Shown here in pieces: positions 1-6,389 of a stretch of DNA of 13,361 nt. The translations under genes were made by a program, and so were the position numbers. The stretch is from Candidatus Atribacter fermentans (GTDB lineage Bacteria; Atribacterota; Atribacteria; Atribacterales; Atribacteraceae). How positions within the stretch are numbered: position 1 is the first letter of the stretch; the number at the start of each line of letters is the position of its first letter. Where the stretch lies: positions 1-13,361 of the forward strand of contig JAAYUT010000276.1 in NCBI GenBank assembly GCA_012517485.1, given 5' to 3'. The notes below the pieces were generated by a model. The model saw only the letters and a program-made list of their open reading frames with translations, searched no databases and was not told the origin of the DNA.

Positions 1-95
1 CCGTCATTCTGAGGAGCGTCTTAGGCGACGTGAGAATCTCATCCAACCACTCCGTCATTCTGAGGAGCGTCTTAGGCGACGTGAGAATCTCATCC
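1..95. repeat. Two direct copies of a REP-like palindromic element (type A)
   Basis: Two identical 44-base copies lie at 1-44 and 52-95, 51 bases apart. Each contains outer arms ATTCT and AGAAT and inner arms CGTC and GACG, so each can fold as a hairpin with an asymmetric internal loop. The reverse complement of this element matches the ends of the type B repeats (GATGAGAT, then CTCAG-ATGACG), so A and B are one family in opposite orientations. It resembles widespread intergenic REP-like repeats. No transposase is present in the window. Confidence 0.85.
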
Positions 96-126
96 TTTAA
101 AGTATTTATGAAAAAAGGACCGAAAA

Positions 127-171
127 GATGAGATCCTCGAGCCCTCAAAAAACGAGGGCTCAGGATGACGG
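127..171. repeat. REP-like palindromic element, type B (single copy)
   Basis: This 45-base element has a strong inverted repeat. GAGCCCTC (139-146) pairs with GAGGGCTC (154-161) across a 7-base loop, and ATCCT (133-137) pairs with AGGAT (162-166) with one bulged base. It is the same design as the three tandem units at 13162-13328, and it is inverted relative to the type A copies just upstream. It might act as a terminator-like hairpin for whatever lies to the left, but no T run follows. Confidence 0.8.
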
Positions 172-174
172 ACA

Positions 175-252
175 AAAGGCACCCTCCCCGCCGCGAAAGC
201 GGCACCCCTCCACGGAGGGGAATGGTTGAATAAATTCTCCCATTGAGTGGGA
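175..252. repeat. Composite hairpin repeat, type C, copy 1
   Basis: The element contains a 5-bp GCCGC/GCGGC hairpin with a GAAA loop (190-203), then CCCCTC/GAGGGG with a 4-base loop (205-220), then a weaker TCCCA/TGGGA hairpin (about 238-252). A second copy lies at 8033-8109. The two are nearly identical through the G-rich arm and related but more diverged beyond it. The element is much richer in G+C than the genes around it. It sits directly upstream of the argC leader. Confidence 0.8.
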
Positions 253-259
253 ATTCATG
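251..259. promoter_or_regulatory. Candidate arginine-regulator half-site upstream of argC
   Basis: GAATTCATG here is the reverse complement of the CATGAATTC seen upstream of argG, and the same string occurs upstream of argD. ArgR/AhrC operators are built from TGAAT/ATTCA half-sites, and a second similar stretch, TTGAATAAATTC, lies at 226-237. A weak promoter (TTGAGT 243-248, 17 bases, TATTTC 266-271 preceded by TG) would overlap it. The assignment is inference from motif recurrence only. Confidence 0.3.
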
Positions 260-328
260 TGATGGTATTTCCGGGAGAGAAGAAACCATTAAGGAAAATG
301 GCAATTATATAAAAAGGAGATAAGCAAA

Positions 329-1360
329 ATGATTCGGGTGGGAATAGCAGGTGCAACAGGTTATACCGGTCTTGAATTGTTACGTATTTGTTCTAATCAT
401 CCCGAAGTTGAAATTATTTGGGTAACAAGTGATAGTTATTCGGGAATAGAGCTTAACAATTACTGTCCAGCATGGCAGGGGCGAACTTGTATGGTTTTTA
501 AAAAACCCGACATGGAGAAAATGGCTCGAGAAGTTGATGTGGTATTTTTAGGATTACCTCATGGTGTTTCAATGGATTACGTTCCAGATATTCTTCCCCA
601 CGCCAAAGTTATAGATCTAGGAGCGGATTTTCGTATTCAAAATCTTGAAATTTATGAAAAGTGTTATGGTTTACACCATAAACTTCCTACAATTGTTCAA
701 GAAGCTGTCTATGGAATACCCGAAATTTACCGGCAAAAAATAAAATCTGCTCAGATTGTTGCGAATCCTGGATGTTATCCAACTTCAATTATTATTCCTC
801 TTTATCCTTTATTAAAAGATCACGTTATCCAACCTGAGATTATTGCTGATAGCAAATCAGGAGTGACAGGTGCAGGGAAAAAACCAACCGAATTGACCCA
901 TTTTTGTGAAGTTGATGAGAATTTTAAAGCCTATAAGATTGGTGAACATCGTCATCAACCAGAAATACAAGAGCAACTTTCCAATGCTTATGGTGATTTA
1001 GTCGAGGTTATTTTTACCCCTCATCTCTTGCCCATCAAGAGAGGGATATTAAGTACTATATACGTTCAAGAAGAAACGTCAATTTCAGAAGAAGAAATGT
1101 GGAATATCATAGAGAAATTCTACCAAAATGAGCCGTGGGTTAGAGTGTATCCCCTCGGTCAATTTCAAGAAATAAAGTGGGTATTAAGTTCAAATTTTTG
1201 TGATATTGGGTTAAAAAAAATTGACAAAAAAAACTTTGTCATTGTATCAGCCATTGATAACCTTACCAAAGGAGCGTCTGGCCAAGCAGTTCAAAATATG
1301 AATATCTTATTTGGAATCGATGAACGCATAGGTTTACCGAGTTCAGTGCTCTATCCATAG
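329..1360 (+). CDS. argC: N-acetyl-gamma-glutamyl-phosphate reductase
   Basis: ArgC carries out the NADPH-dependent reduction of N-acetylglutamyl-5-phosphate to N-acetylglutamate semialdehyde, the third step of cytoplasmic arginine synthesis. The 343-residue protein has the usual length for the long form. The dinucleotide-binding loop GIAGATGYTG is at residues 5-14, LGLPHGVS at 74-81, the nucleophilic cysteine in NPGCYPTS is Cys149, SGVTGAGK is at 177-184, and the conserved histidine region HRHQPEI starts at 207. The ATG is preceded by AAGGAGA at 314-320 with normal spacing. It is the first gene of the cluster and ends 12 bases before argJ, so the two are surely cotranscribed. A 16-codon open frame (262-312) precedes it in the leader. 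The identification is secure. Confidence 0.97.
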   Translation: MIRVGIAGATGYTGLELLRICSNHPEVEIIWVTSDSYSGIELNNYCPAWQGRTCMVFKKPDMEKMAREVDVVFLGLPHGVSMDYVPDILPHAKVIDLGADFRIQNLEIYEKCYGLHHKLPTIVQEAVYGIPEIYRQKIKSAQIVANPGCYPTSIIIPLYPLLKDHVIQPEIIADSKSGVTGAGKKPTELTHFCEVDENFKAYKIGEHRHQPEIQEQLSNAYGDLVEVIFTPHLLPIKRGILSTIYVQEETSISEEEMWNIIEKFYQNEPWVRVYPLGQFQEIKWVLSSNFCDIGLKKIDKKNFVIVSAIDNLTKGASGQAVQNMNILFGIDERIGLPSSVLYP

Positions 1361-1372
1361 GGGGTATTTATA

Positions 1373-2593
1373 ATGGAGAAGGAAATGATTCAACATTCAG
1401 GTGGTTTGGATATTGTTGAGGGGTTTTTTACCCGGGGAGTTCATTGTGGAATAAAGAAATCAAATAATGATTTAGCAATAATTTTTTCTGAGATTCCAGC
1501 AGCTGCTGCAGCGGTTTTTACAACCAATCGGGTATACGCCGCTCCTGTTGAACTAACTCGAATGAATTTGGAGAAAAACCATCATTTTCAATTGGTGGTA
1601 GTGAATAGTGGTGTTGCTAACGCCTGTACCGGATTAAGAGGTATGAATGATGCGTTATTGATGTCTCAAATGGCAGCCCGAGAATTTAACATCGAAGATC
1701 CATCTTTAGTTGCAGTCGCTTCTACTGGTGTGATTGGCGATTTTCTTCCTTTAAATAAAATTGAAATTGGTATCAAAAAGGTCCGAGAGTTTTATCCTCA
1801 TCATCCATCAAGCATTGATACAGCACGGGCTATTATGACGACTGATACTTTTCTAAAAGAAAAGGCCGTTACTTTTTTTCTTGATAATCAAGAAGTCCAT
1901 TTAGCAGGCATTGCGAAGGGTTCGGGAATGATAAAACCGAATATGGCAACAATGCTCGGTTTTATTTTAACTGATGCGGCGATTGATCCGAAAAGCTTGC
2001 AAAAGGCTTTAAAAAGTGCAGTGGATGTGAGTTTTAACCGGGTTACAGTTGATGGTGACACGAGTACGAATGATATGGTTTTATTGTTAGCAAATGGGAA
2101 AAAAGGAAAAACAGTGATGAGTGAAATGCATCCTGACTTCTTCATTTTTCAAGAAGCTCTTAATAGAATTTGTCAGGATTTGGCTAAGGATATTGCTCGA
2201 GATGGAGAGGGAGCAACTAAATTTATCAATGTTATTGTCCAAAAGGCAAAAAGTGAATCCGAAGCACGAATAGTGGCATTCACAGTAGCTGAATCACCTC
2301 TGGTAAAAACTGCTATGTTTGGTGAAGACCCAAATTGGGGACGAATTATGGCAGCAGTTGGTCGGAGTGGCATTTCAATTCAACCTGAAAAAATAAATAT
2401 TGCAATTAATGGGGTTCCTTTTGTTGAAAAAGGAATGGGTACTCAAAAAATGACTCGAAGTGAATTACGGTCGGTTGTTCAAAACAAAGAATTGGAGATT
2501 CTAATCGATTTAGGTTTAGGGGATGCCAGTTTTAACGTTTGGACATGTGATTTTTCCTATGATTATGTAAAGATCAACAGTCATTATAGTTAA
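1373..2593 (+). CDS. argJ: Bifunctional ornithine acetyltransferase / N-acetylglutamate synthase
   Basis: ArgJ transfers the acetyl group of N-acetylornithine to glutamate, and in bifunctional forms also makes acetylglutamate from acetyl-CoA. It gives the cyclic form of the pathway. It is an N-terminal-nucleophile enzyme made as a precursor that cleaves itself before a threonine; here the site is KGSGMIKPNMATM (182-194) with Thr193 as the new N-terminus of the beta chain. Other family blocks are NSGVANACTG (78-87), ASTGVIG (116-122) and the C-terminal SYDYVKIN. The 406 residues match the family. The start is ambiguous. ATG 1373 has AGGGGG upstream (1359-1364). ATG 1385 has a better GGAG at 1375-1378, and starting there would remove four residues. 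Whether it is mono- or bifunctional cannot be read from sequence. Confidence 0.96.
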   Translation: MEKEMIQHSGGLDIVEGFFTRGVHCGIKKSNNDLAIIFSEIPAAAAAVFTTNRVYAAPVELTRMNLEKNHHFQLVVVNSGVANACTGLRGMNDALLMSQMAAREFNIEDPSLVAVASTGVIGDFLPLNKIEIGIKKVREFYPHHPSSIDTARAIMTTDTFLKEKAVTFFLDNQEVHLAGIAKGSGMIKPNMATMLGFILTDAAIDPKSLQKALKSAVDVSFNRVTVDGDTSTNDMVLLLANGKKGKTVMSEMHPDFFIFQEALNRICQDLAKDIARDGEGATKFINVIVQKAKSESEARIVAFTVAESPLVKTAMFGEDPNWGRIMAAVGRSGISIQPEKINIAINGVPFVEKGMGTQKMTRSELRSVVQNKELEILIDLGLGDASFNVWTCDFSYDYVKINSHYS

Positions 2594-2621
2594 TTTTGTT
2601 TAATTGGATGGAGAGATACTT

Positions 2622-3419
2622 ATGAAAGTTGTATTAAAATTTAGTGGGAAAAATATTAACTCTAGTAAAAATACTTTTCTCAAACCAGTGGTGGATTTGT
2701 GGGAAAAAGGTACACAGTTAGCAATAATACATGGCGGTGGCCCTCAAATAAGTGATTTTATGGAAAGAATTGGAAAAAAACCAAGCTTTGTTCAAGGACT
2801 AAGGGTTACCGATCAAGAAGTTATGGATATTACCGAGATGGTGTTAAGTGGATTGTTGAATAAAACCTTAGTAGGTATGTTTACCCAATATGGAATTGCT
2901 GCTTGTGGAATAAGTGGAAGAGATGCCGGGCTTTTCTTGGCAAAGAAACATATCATTGAACATGAAGGTCAATCTATTGATATTGGTTGGGTAGGAGACA
3001 TCATTCAGGTAAATCCACTTCTTGTAGAAACTTTATGGAGAAATCGAATTTTACCTGTTATTTCTCCAATATCCGGTGATAGGAATGGAAAGAGTTTAAA
3101 TGTGAATGCTGATTGGGCAGCGGCTCATTTGGCTATTGCTCTGAAAGCTGAAAAACTCCTGCTGTTTACTGATGTTCCTGGAGTTCTTCTCGATCCTCTG
3201 AATCCCGATAGTTTGATTCGGGACCTTTCAGCAAGTGAAATTCCTTTGCTTTTTCAAAAAGGTATTGTAACTGGGGTCAGGATTCCTAAGTTGCAAATGA
3301 TTCAGACCGTTCTTCAAGGGGAGGTTGAAGAAGTCTTCATTGCTGGTGGTGCTTCATTAGAGTTGCTCGATCAATTATTAGAAGGAAAGTACATTCCAGG
3401 AACTCGTGTGACAAGATAA
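2622..3419 (+). CDS. argB: Acetylglutamate kinase, short form
   Basis: ArgB phosphorylates N-acetylglutamate with ATP in the second pathway step. From ATG 2622 the protein has 265 residues. That start has GGAGAG at 2610-2615 and is preferred to an in-frame TTG at 2604. A stop at 2601-2603 rules out any longer N-terminus. Amino-acid-kinase landmarks are Lys6, HGGGP (37-41), GLRVTD (59-64), GISGRDAG (96-103), NVNADWAA (160-167), LFTDVPGVL (181-189) and Lys223. Deviations from the usual family pattern are KFSG where K-x-GG is typical (residues 6-9), and TGVRIPK (217-223) where GGMIPK is typical. It lacks the N-terminal helix found in arginine-inhibited hexameric enzymes. It lies 28 bases after argJ in the same operon. 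Confidence 0.93.
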   Translation: MKVVLKFSGKNINSSKNTFLKPVVDLWEKGTQLAIIHGGGPQISDFMERIGKKPSFVQGLRVTDQEVMDITEMVLSGLLNKTLVGMFTQYGIAACGISGRDAGLFLAKKHIIEHEGQSIDIGWVGDIIQVNPLLVETLWRNRILPVISPISGDRNGKSLNVNADWAAAHLAIALKAEKLLLFTDVPGVLLDPLNPDSLIRDLSASEIPLLFQKGIVTGVRIPKLQMIQTVLQGEVEEVFIAGGASLELLDQLLEGKYIPGTRVTR

Positions 3420-3484
3420 AATAAGGATCAATGCGAAGTGAACGGTGAAGAGTAGGTGTTTATTAATTTTGGAATTGGAAAAAG

Positions 3485-3493
3485 GAATTCATG
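3485..3493. promoter_or_regulatory. Candidate arginine-regulator half-site upstream of argD
   Basis: GAATTCATG here is identical to the string at 251-259 upstream of argC and is the reverse complement of CATGAATTC upstream of argG. Its last three bases are the start codon of a possible 22-codon minicistron, so the shared string could also be a coincidence of that start. Inference only. Confidence 0.25.
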
Positions 3494-3559
3494 GTTAAAA
3501 GGGTTAAACATATGAGTCGATTTATCGAAGCAAGTATTAAAAAAATTAAAAAAAGGTGA
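3491..3559 (+). CDS. Possible 22-codon basic minicistron ahead of argD
   Basis: This open frame starts at ATG 3491 after an AAGGA at 3482-3486, with short spacing of four bases. It encodes a 22-residue peptide with eight lysines and four arginines. Its TGA (3557-3559) ends three bases before the argD ATG, and its last codons include the argD SD (AAAGG, 3552-3556). That arrangement would couple argD translation to it. No known leader peptide is recognised, and an open frame this short can arise by chance in A-rich sequence. It fills most of the 143-base gap between argB and argD. Confidence 0.3.
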   Translation: MVKRVKHMSRFIEASIKKIKKR

Positions 3560-3562
3560 AAT

Positions 3563-4783
3563 ATGAATAGTAAGCAAGTTATTCAAATGGAAAACGAAAA
3601 CATATTAGCCACCTATTCTCGGCTTCCAATTGTGATAAAAAACGGTAAGGGATGTATGGTTTATGATCCAGAAGGGAAATCATATTTGGATTTTGTTGCT
3701 GGAATTGCCGTGAACCTTTTAGGATATGGGTATCAACCTTTGATTCAAGCTATCATTGAACAAGCTCAGGAACTCATTCATGCTTCTAATCTCTATTATA
3801 CTCTCCCTCAAACTCAATTAGCTAAGGATTTGACTCAGGTATCCGGATTTGATCGAGTATTCTTTAATAATAGCGGTGCTGAAGCCAATGAAATAGCTTT
3901 AAAAATGGCTCGTTTCTATGGAAGAAGAAAATATGGAAACCGATATAAATTTATAACCTTTTCTCAATCTTTCCATGGACGAACTTTTTTAACTCTGACG
4001 GCAACAGCACAGGAAAAGTTTCATCATGACCTGGAGCCCTTAGTGAATGGAGTAAGTTATGCAGAATTCAATCGGATAGAAAGCGTTATGAAAGTCATTG
4101 ATGATGAAACCTGTGGGATCATTGTAGAGCCAATTCAAGGTGAAGGTGGGATCTTTTGCAGCGATCCTTCTTTTCTCCATCAAATTCGTGAAATATGCAA
4201 TGAGCGAGATATTATTCTGATATTTGATGAAGTGCAATGCGGAATGGGTCGAACTGGAAAGTTTTTTGCTTTTGAAAGGTATGGGGTGAAACCTGATATT
4301 GTTACTTTGGCTAAAGGTTTAGGTGGGGGTCTTCCCATTGGAGCGGTTTTGGTTAATGAAAAAATAGTGAGTATTACTCGAAAAGGAGACCAAGGAAGTA
4401 CCTTTGGAGGAAATCCGGTTTGTACCAAGGCTGCTCAGGTTGTGGTTCGTACAATTGCTCAAGATGATTTTTTAAAGAATGTTGTTGAAAGCGGGGAATA
4501 TTTACAACAACAACTTCATCAAATCCAACAGAAGTTTAGAGATTTGATCCAAGAAATTCGTGGCATTGGATTAATGTGGGGTTTGCAAATACCCGGAAAA
4601 GCCAAATTAATCGTCGAAAAGATGTTAGAAAAAGGGGTTATTGTCAATGCGGCAAATGATGACGTAGTAAGGTTACTTCCACCCCTTATCGTGGGTAAAA
4701 AAGAAATTGACCAAATGGTACATAGTTTGGATGAAGTTTTATTGGATATTCAATTTACCAATAAAGTAGCTGGTTTGAAATAG
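3563..4783 (+). CDS. argD: Acetylornithine aminotransferase
   Basis: This PLP-dependent class III aminotransferase converts N-acetylglutamate semialdehyde plus glutamate to N-acetylornithine plus 2-oxoglutarate. The 406-residue protein carries NSGAEANE (103-110) for the cofactor phosphate, FHGRT (137-141), EPIQGEGG (189-196), Asp222 in FDEVQCGMGRTG (221-232), and the Schiff-base lysine Lys251 in LAKGLGGG, followed by GSTFGGNP (278-285). Length and motif spacing fit ArgD. Related enzymes (succinyldiaminopimelate, succinylornithine or 4-aminobutyrate aminotransferases) share these motifs, but the neighbours settle the role. A side role in lysine synthesis is possible. The SD is AAAGG at 3552-3556. 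The gap from argB lacks an obvious terminator, so it is probably part of the same transcript. Confidence 0.95.
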   Translation: MNSKQVIQMENENILATYSRLPIVIKNGKGCMVYDPEGKSYLDFVAGIAVNLLGYGYQPLIQAIIEQAQELIHASNLYYTLPQTQLAKDLTQVSGFDRVFFNNSGAEANEIALKMARFYGRRKYGNRYKFITFSQSFHGRTFLTLTATAQEKFHHDLEPLVNGVSYAEFNRIESVMKVIDDETCGIIVEPIQGEGGIFCSDPSFLHQIREICNERDIILIFDEVQCGMGRTGKFFAFERYGVKPDIVTLAKGLGGGLPIGAVLVNEKIVSITRKGDQGSTFGGNPVCTKAAQVVVRTIAQDDFLKNVVESGEYLQQQLHQIQQKFRDLIQEIRGIGLMWGLQIPGKAKLIVEKMLEKGVIVNAANDDVVRLLPPLIVGKKEIDQMVHSLDEVLLDIQFTNKVAGLK

Positions 4784-4800
4784 TAAAAAAGACTTTTCGC

Positions 4801-4819
4801 CATGAATTCTGCATGAATT
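4801..4819. promoter_or_regulatory. Candidate arginine-regulator site: two CATGAATT boxes upstream of argG
   Basis: CATGAATTC (4801-4809) and CATGAATTT (4812-4820) are direct copies 11 bases apart, about one helical turn. CATGAAT is the left half of the Bacillus-type ARG box, and the first copy matches, in inverted form, the motif upstream of argC and argD. No regulator gene is in the window, and no clear -35/-10 pair was found. This is inferred from sequence similarity alone. Confidence 0.35.
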
Positions 4820-4834
4820 TTTAAGGAAAGAAAG

Positions 4835-4861
4835 ATGGCGAGTTTAGTTGAGGAGGAATAA
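4835..4861 (+). CDS. Possible 8-codon minicistron ahead of argG
   Basis: ATG 4835 follows AAGGA (4823-4827) at good spacing and encodes MASLVEEE before TAA 4859-4861, one base before the argG ATG. The argG SD (AGGAGG, 4851-4856) lies inside it. It may serve translational coupling, as may the minicistron ahead of argD, or it may be chance. Confidence 0.25.
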   Translation: MASLVEEE

Positions 4862-4862
4862 T

Positions 4863-6071
4863 ATGGGTAAACAGAAAAAGATAGTTCTTGCATATTCTGG
4901 AGGTCTTGACACCTCAGTAGCAATACGCTGGCTTCAGGAAAAATATGATGCCGATGTTTTTGCAGTAACTTTAGATTTAGGACAAGGAAAAGACTTAGAC
5001 GGAGTTCAAAAGAAAGCTCTTAGCATCGGAGCTAAAGAAGCCTTCGTTTTTGATGTCAGAGAAGAATTTCTCAGTAATTATGTATTACCAGCTCTATGGG
5101 CGGGTGCTATTTATGAAAAGCGTTATCCCTTGGCAACCGCATTGTCAAGGCCGTTGATTGCAAAATATCTGGTTCAGGTAGCTGAAGAGAAAGGAGCAAC
5201 TCATATTGCCCATGGCTGTACGGGAAAGGGTAATGATCAGGTTAGAATCGAAGTATCAGTGGCAGCTTTGAACCCTGACTTACAAATGATTGCTCCAGCT
5301 CGAATATGGGGTTGGACACGCGATGAAGAAATTGAATGGGCTCATGCGAATGGAATACCAGTTCCAGTAACAGTTGATAGCCCTTATAGTGTTGATGTAA
5401 ATATCTGGGGTCGAAGCATTGAATGTGGTGTGTTAGAAGACCCTTGGACTGAACCCCCTGAAGATATTTACCAGTGGACTCGTTCACCAGAAAATGCACC
5501 TGATGAAGCAGTAACGATTGAAATTGGTTTTGAGAATGGGGTACCGAAGTTGTTAAAGGGTCAATTTTATTCATTGGTTAATATAGTTGAGGAATTAAAT
5601 ACTATTGGAGGGACTCATGGTTTTGGAAGAATAGATCATGTTGAAAACCGCTTGGTAGGAATTAAATCCCGTGAAATTTATGAATGTCCGGCTGCGCTTC
5701 TTCTTCATGAGGCTTATAAAGATTTAGAAAATTTAGTTATGCCTCGAGAGGTAACTCATTTTAAATCGATTCTGGAAGATAAGTATTCTTTAATGGTTTA
5801 TGAGGGTTTATGGTTTTCTCCCCTTCGGGAAGCTTTGGATGCTTTTATGCAGAAAATTGCTGAAAGAGTGAGTGGATCGATTCGGATAAAGCTCTATAAA
5901 GGGAGTATGCAAATTACTGGAAGAAAATCTGAAAACTCATTATATGATTTTGCTTTAGCAACTTATGATAAAGGTGATCGTTTTGATCACGCATCTGCGG
6001 AAGGGTTTATCAAGCTCTGGGGTTTGCCGACTAAAATTGATGCTATTGCTCGGAAAAAAATTAACCAATAA
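4863..6071 (+). CDS. argG: Argininosuccinate synthase
   Basis: ArgG joins citrulline and aspartate using ATP (to AMP and pyrophosphate) to give argininosuccinate. From ATG 4863 the protein is 402 residues, the usual size; a TTG 15 bases upstream lies within the SD and is rejected. The ATP pyrophosphatase loop AYSGGLDTS is at residues 10-18. YPLATALSRPLIAK (88-101) and the aspartate/citrulline region HGCTGKGNDQVRIE (117-130, with Asn124 and Asp125) follow. The citrulline-binding block DSPYSVDVNIWGRSIECG is at 172-189. The SD AGGAGG (4851-4856) is the strongest in the cluster. It follows argD by 79 bases, and an intrinsic terminator follows about 180 bases downstream, so it is probably the last gene of the argCJBDG transcript. 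Confidence 0.97.
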   Translation: MGKQKKIVLAYSGGLDTSVAIRWLQEKYDADVFAVTLDLGQGKDLDGVQKKALSIGAKEAFVFDVREEFLSNYVLPALWAGAIYEKRYPLATALSRPLIAKYLVQVAEEKGATHIAHGCTGKGNDQVRIEVSVAALNPDLQMIAPARIWGWTRDEEIEWAHANGIPVPVTVDSPYSVDVNIWGRSIECGVLEDPWTEPPEDIYQWTRSPENAPDEAVTIEIGFENGVPKLLKGQFYSLVNIVEELNTIGGTHGFGRIDHVENRLVGIKSREIYECPAALLLHEAYKDLENLVMPREVTHFKSILEDKYSLMVYEGLWFSPLREALDAFMQKIAERVSGSIRIKLYKGSMQITGRKSENSLYDFALATYDKGDRFDHASAEGFIKLWGLPTKIDAIARKKINQ

Positions 6072-6250
6072 ATCCAGTAACCATTGGAAAAAATAGAAAA
6101 TAATGAATAATGATGAGTAAAATGGAGAAATGGATTATTGCCAAAAAGGGATAATTTTTCCCACATATAGTTATTAAATAGCAAGAAGATATTGGTAGAC
6201 AAAAAAGAGAAGCTTCATAATTGAAAATTAGAGAATACCTCATAAAAAAC
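6072..6250. other. AT-rich spacer after argG with no recognised gene
   Basis: No open frame of believable length with an SD was found here; the longest plus-strand frame starting with ATG is about 13 codons (from 6113). No repeat of the A, B or C type is present. It reads as a long 3' untranslated stretch leading to the terminator at 6251-6283. Confidence 0.5.
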
Positions 6251-6283
6251 GGAGGGTGCGAATAAATTGTGCCCTCTTTTTTT
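6251..6283 (+). terminator. Intrinsic terminator after argG
   Basis: GAGGGTGC (6252-6259) pairs over all eight positions with GTGCCCTC (6269-6276), two of them G-T pairs. The loop is 9 bases, an A run lies before the stem, and seven T follow (6277-6283). This is a classic Rho-independent terminator on the plus strand. It separates argH from argG, so argH either relies on read-through or has its own promoter. Confidence 0.8.
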
Positions 6284-6296
6284 ATATTATTATAGT
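6267..6296 (+). promoter_or_regulatory. Weak candidate promoter for argH
   Basis: TATAGT (6291-6296) matches five of six bases of the -10 consensus. An 18-base spacer separates it from TTGTGC (6267-6272), which matches only the TTG of a -35 box. The -35 overlaps the terminator arm. A near-palindrome, AAATTTATAAATTCA (6315-6329), lies just downstream and resembles an arginine-operator half. Support is weak. The main argument is that a terminator precedes argH. Confidence 0.25.
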
Positions 6297-6389
6297 AAAA
6301 TATTGTCGTCTTTCAAATTTATAAATTCAGATGTTCACTTTGGTTTAGGATATTATAAGTATCTATATTTATCAAAGTTGGTGGTCAAA

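Noticed and set aside
305..311. TTATATA as a -10 box for argC
   Set aside because: It lies directly against the argC SD, so a transcript starting there would lack a usable leader and SD.
1888..2373. Minus-strand open frames inside argJ (and similar ones inside argD, argG, argH, glnA and mnmG)
   Set aside because: They lack an SD and family similarity and lie wholly opposite well-supported genes.
2604..2621. TTG start for argB, six codons upstream
   Set aside because: The GGAGAG SD for ATG 2622 lies inside this extension, and the family fold starts right at the later methionine.
4848..4862. TTG start for argG, five codons upstream
   Set aside because: Its codons are the AGGAGG SD itself.
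6267..6389. A 41-codon N-terminal extension of argH
   Set aside because: It would translate the argG terminator hairpin and T run, has no SD, and the protein from ATG 6390 matches the family start.
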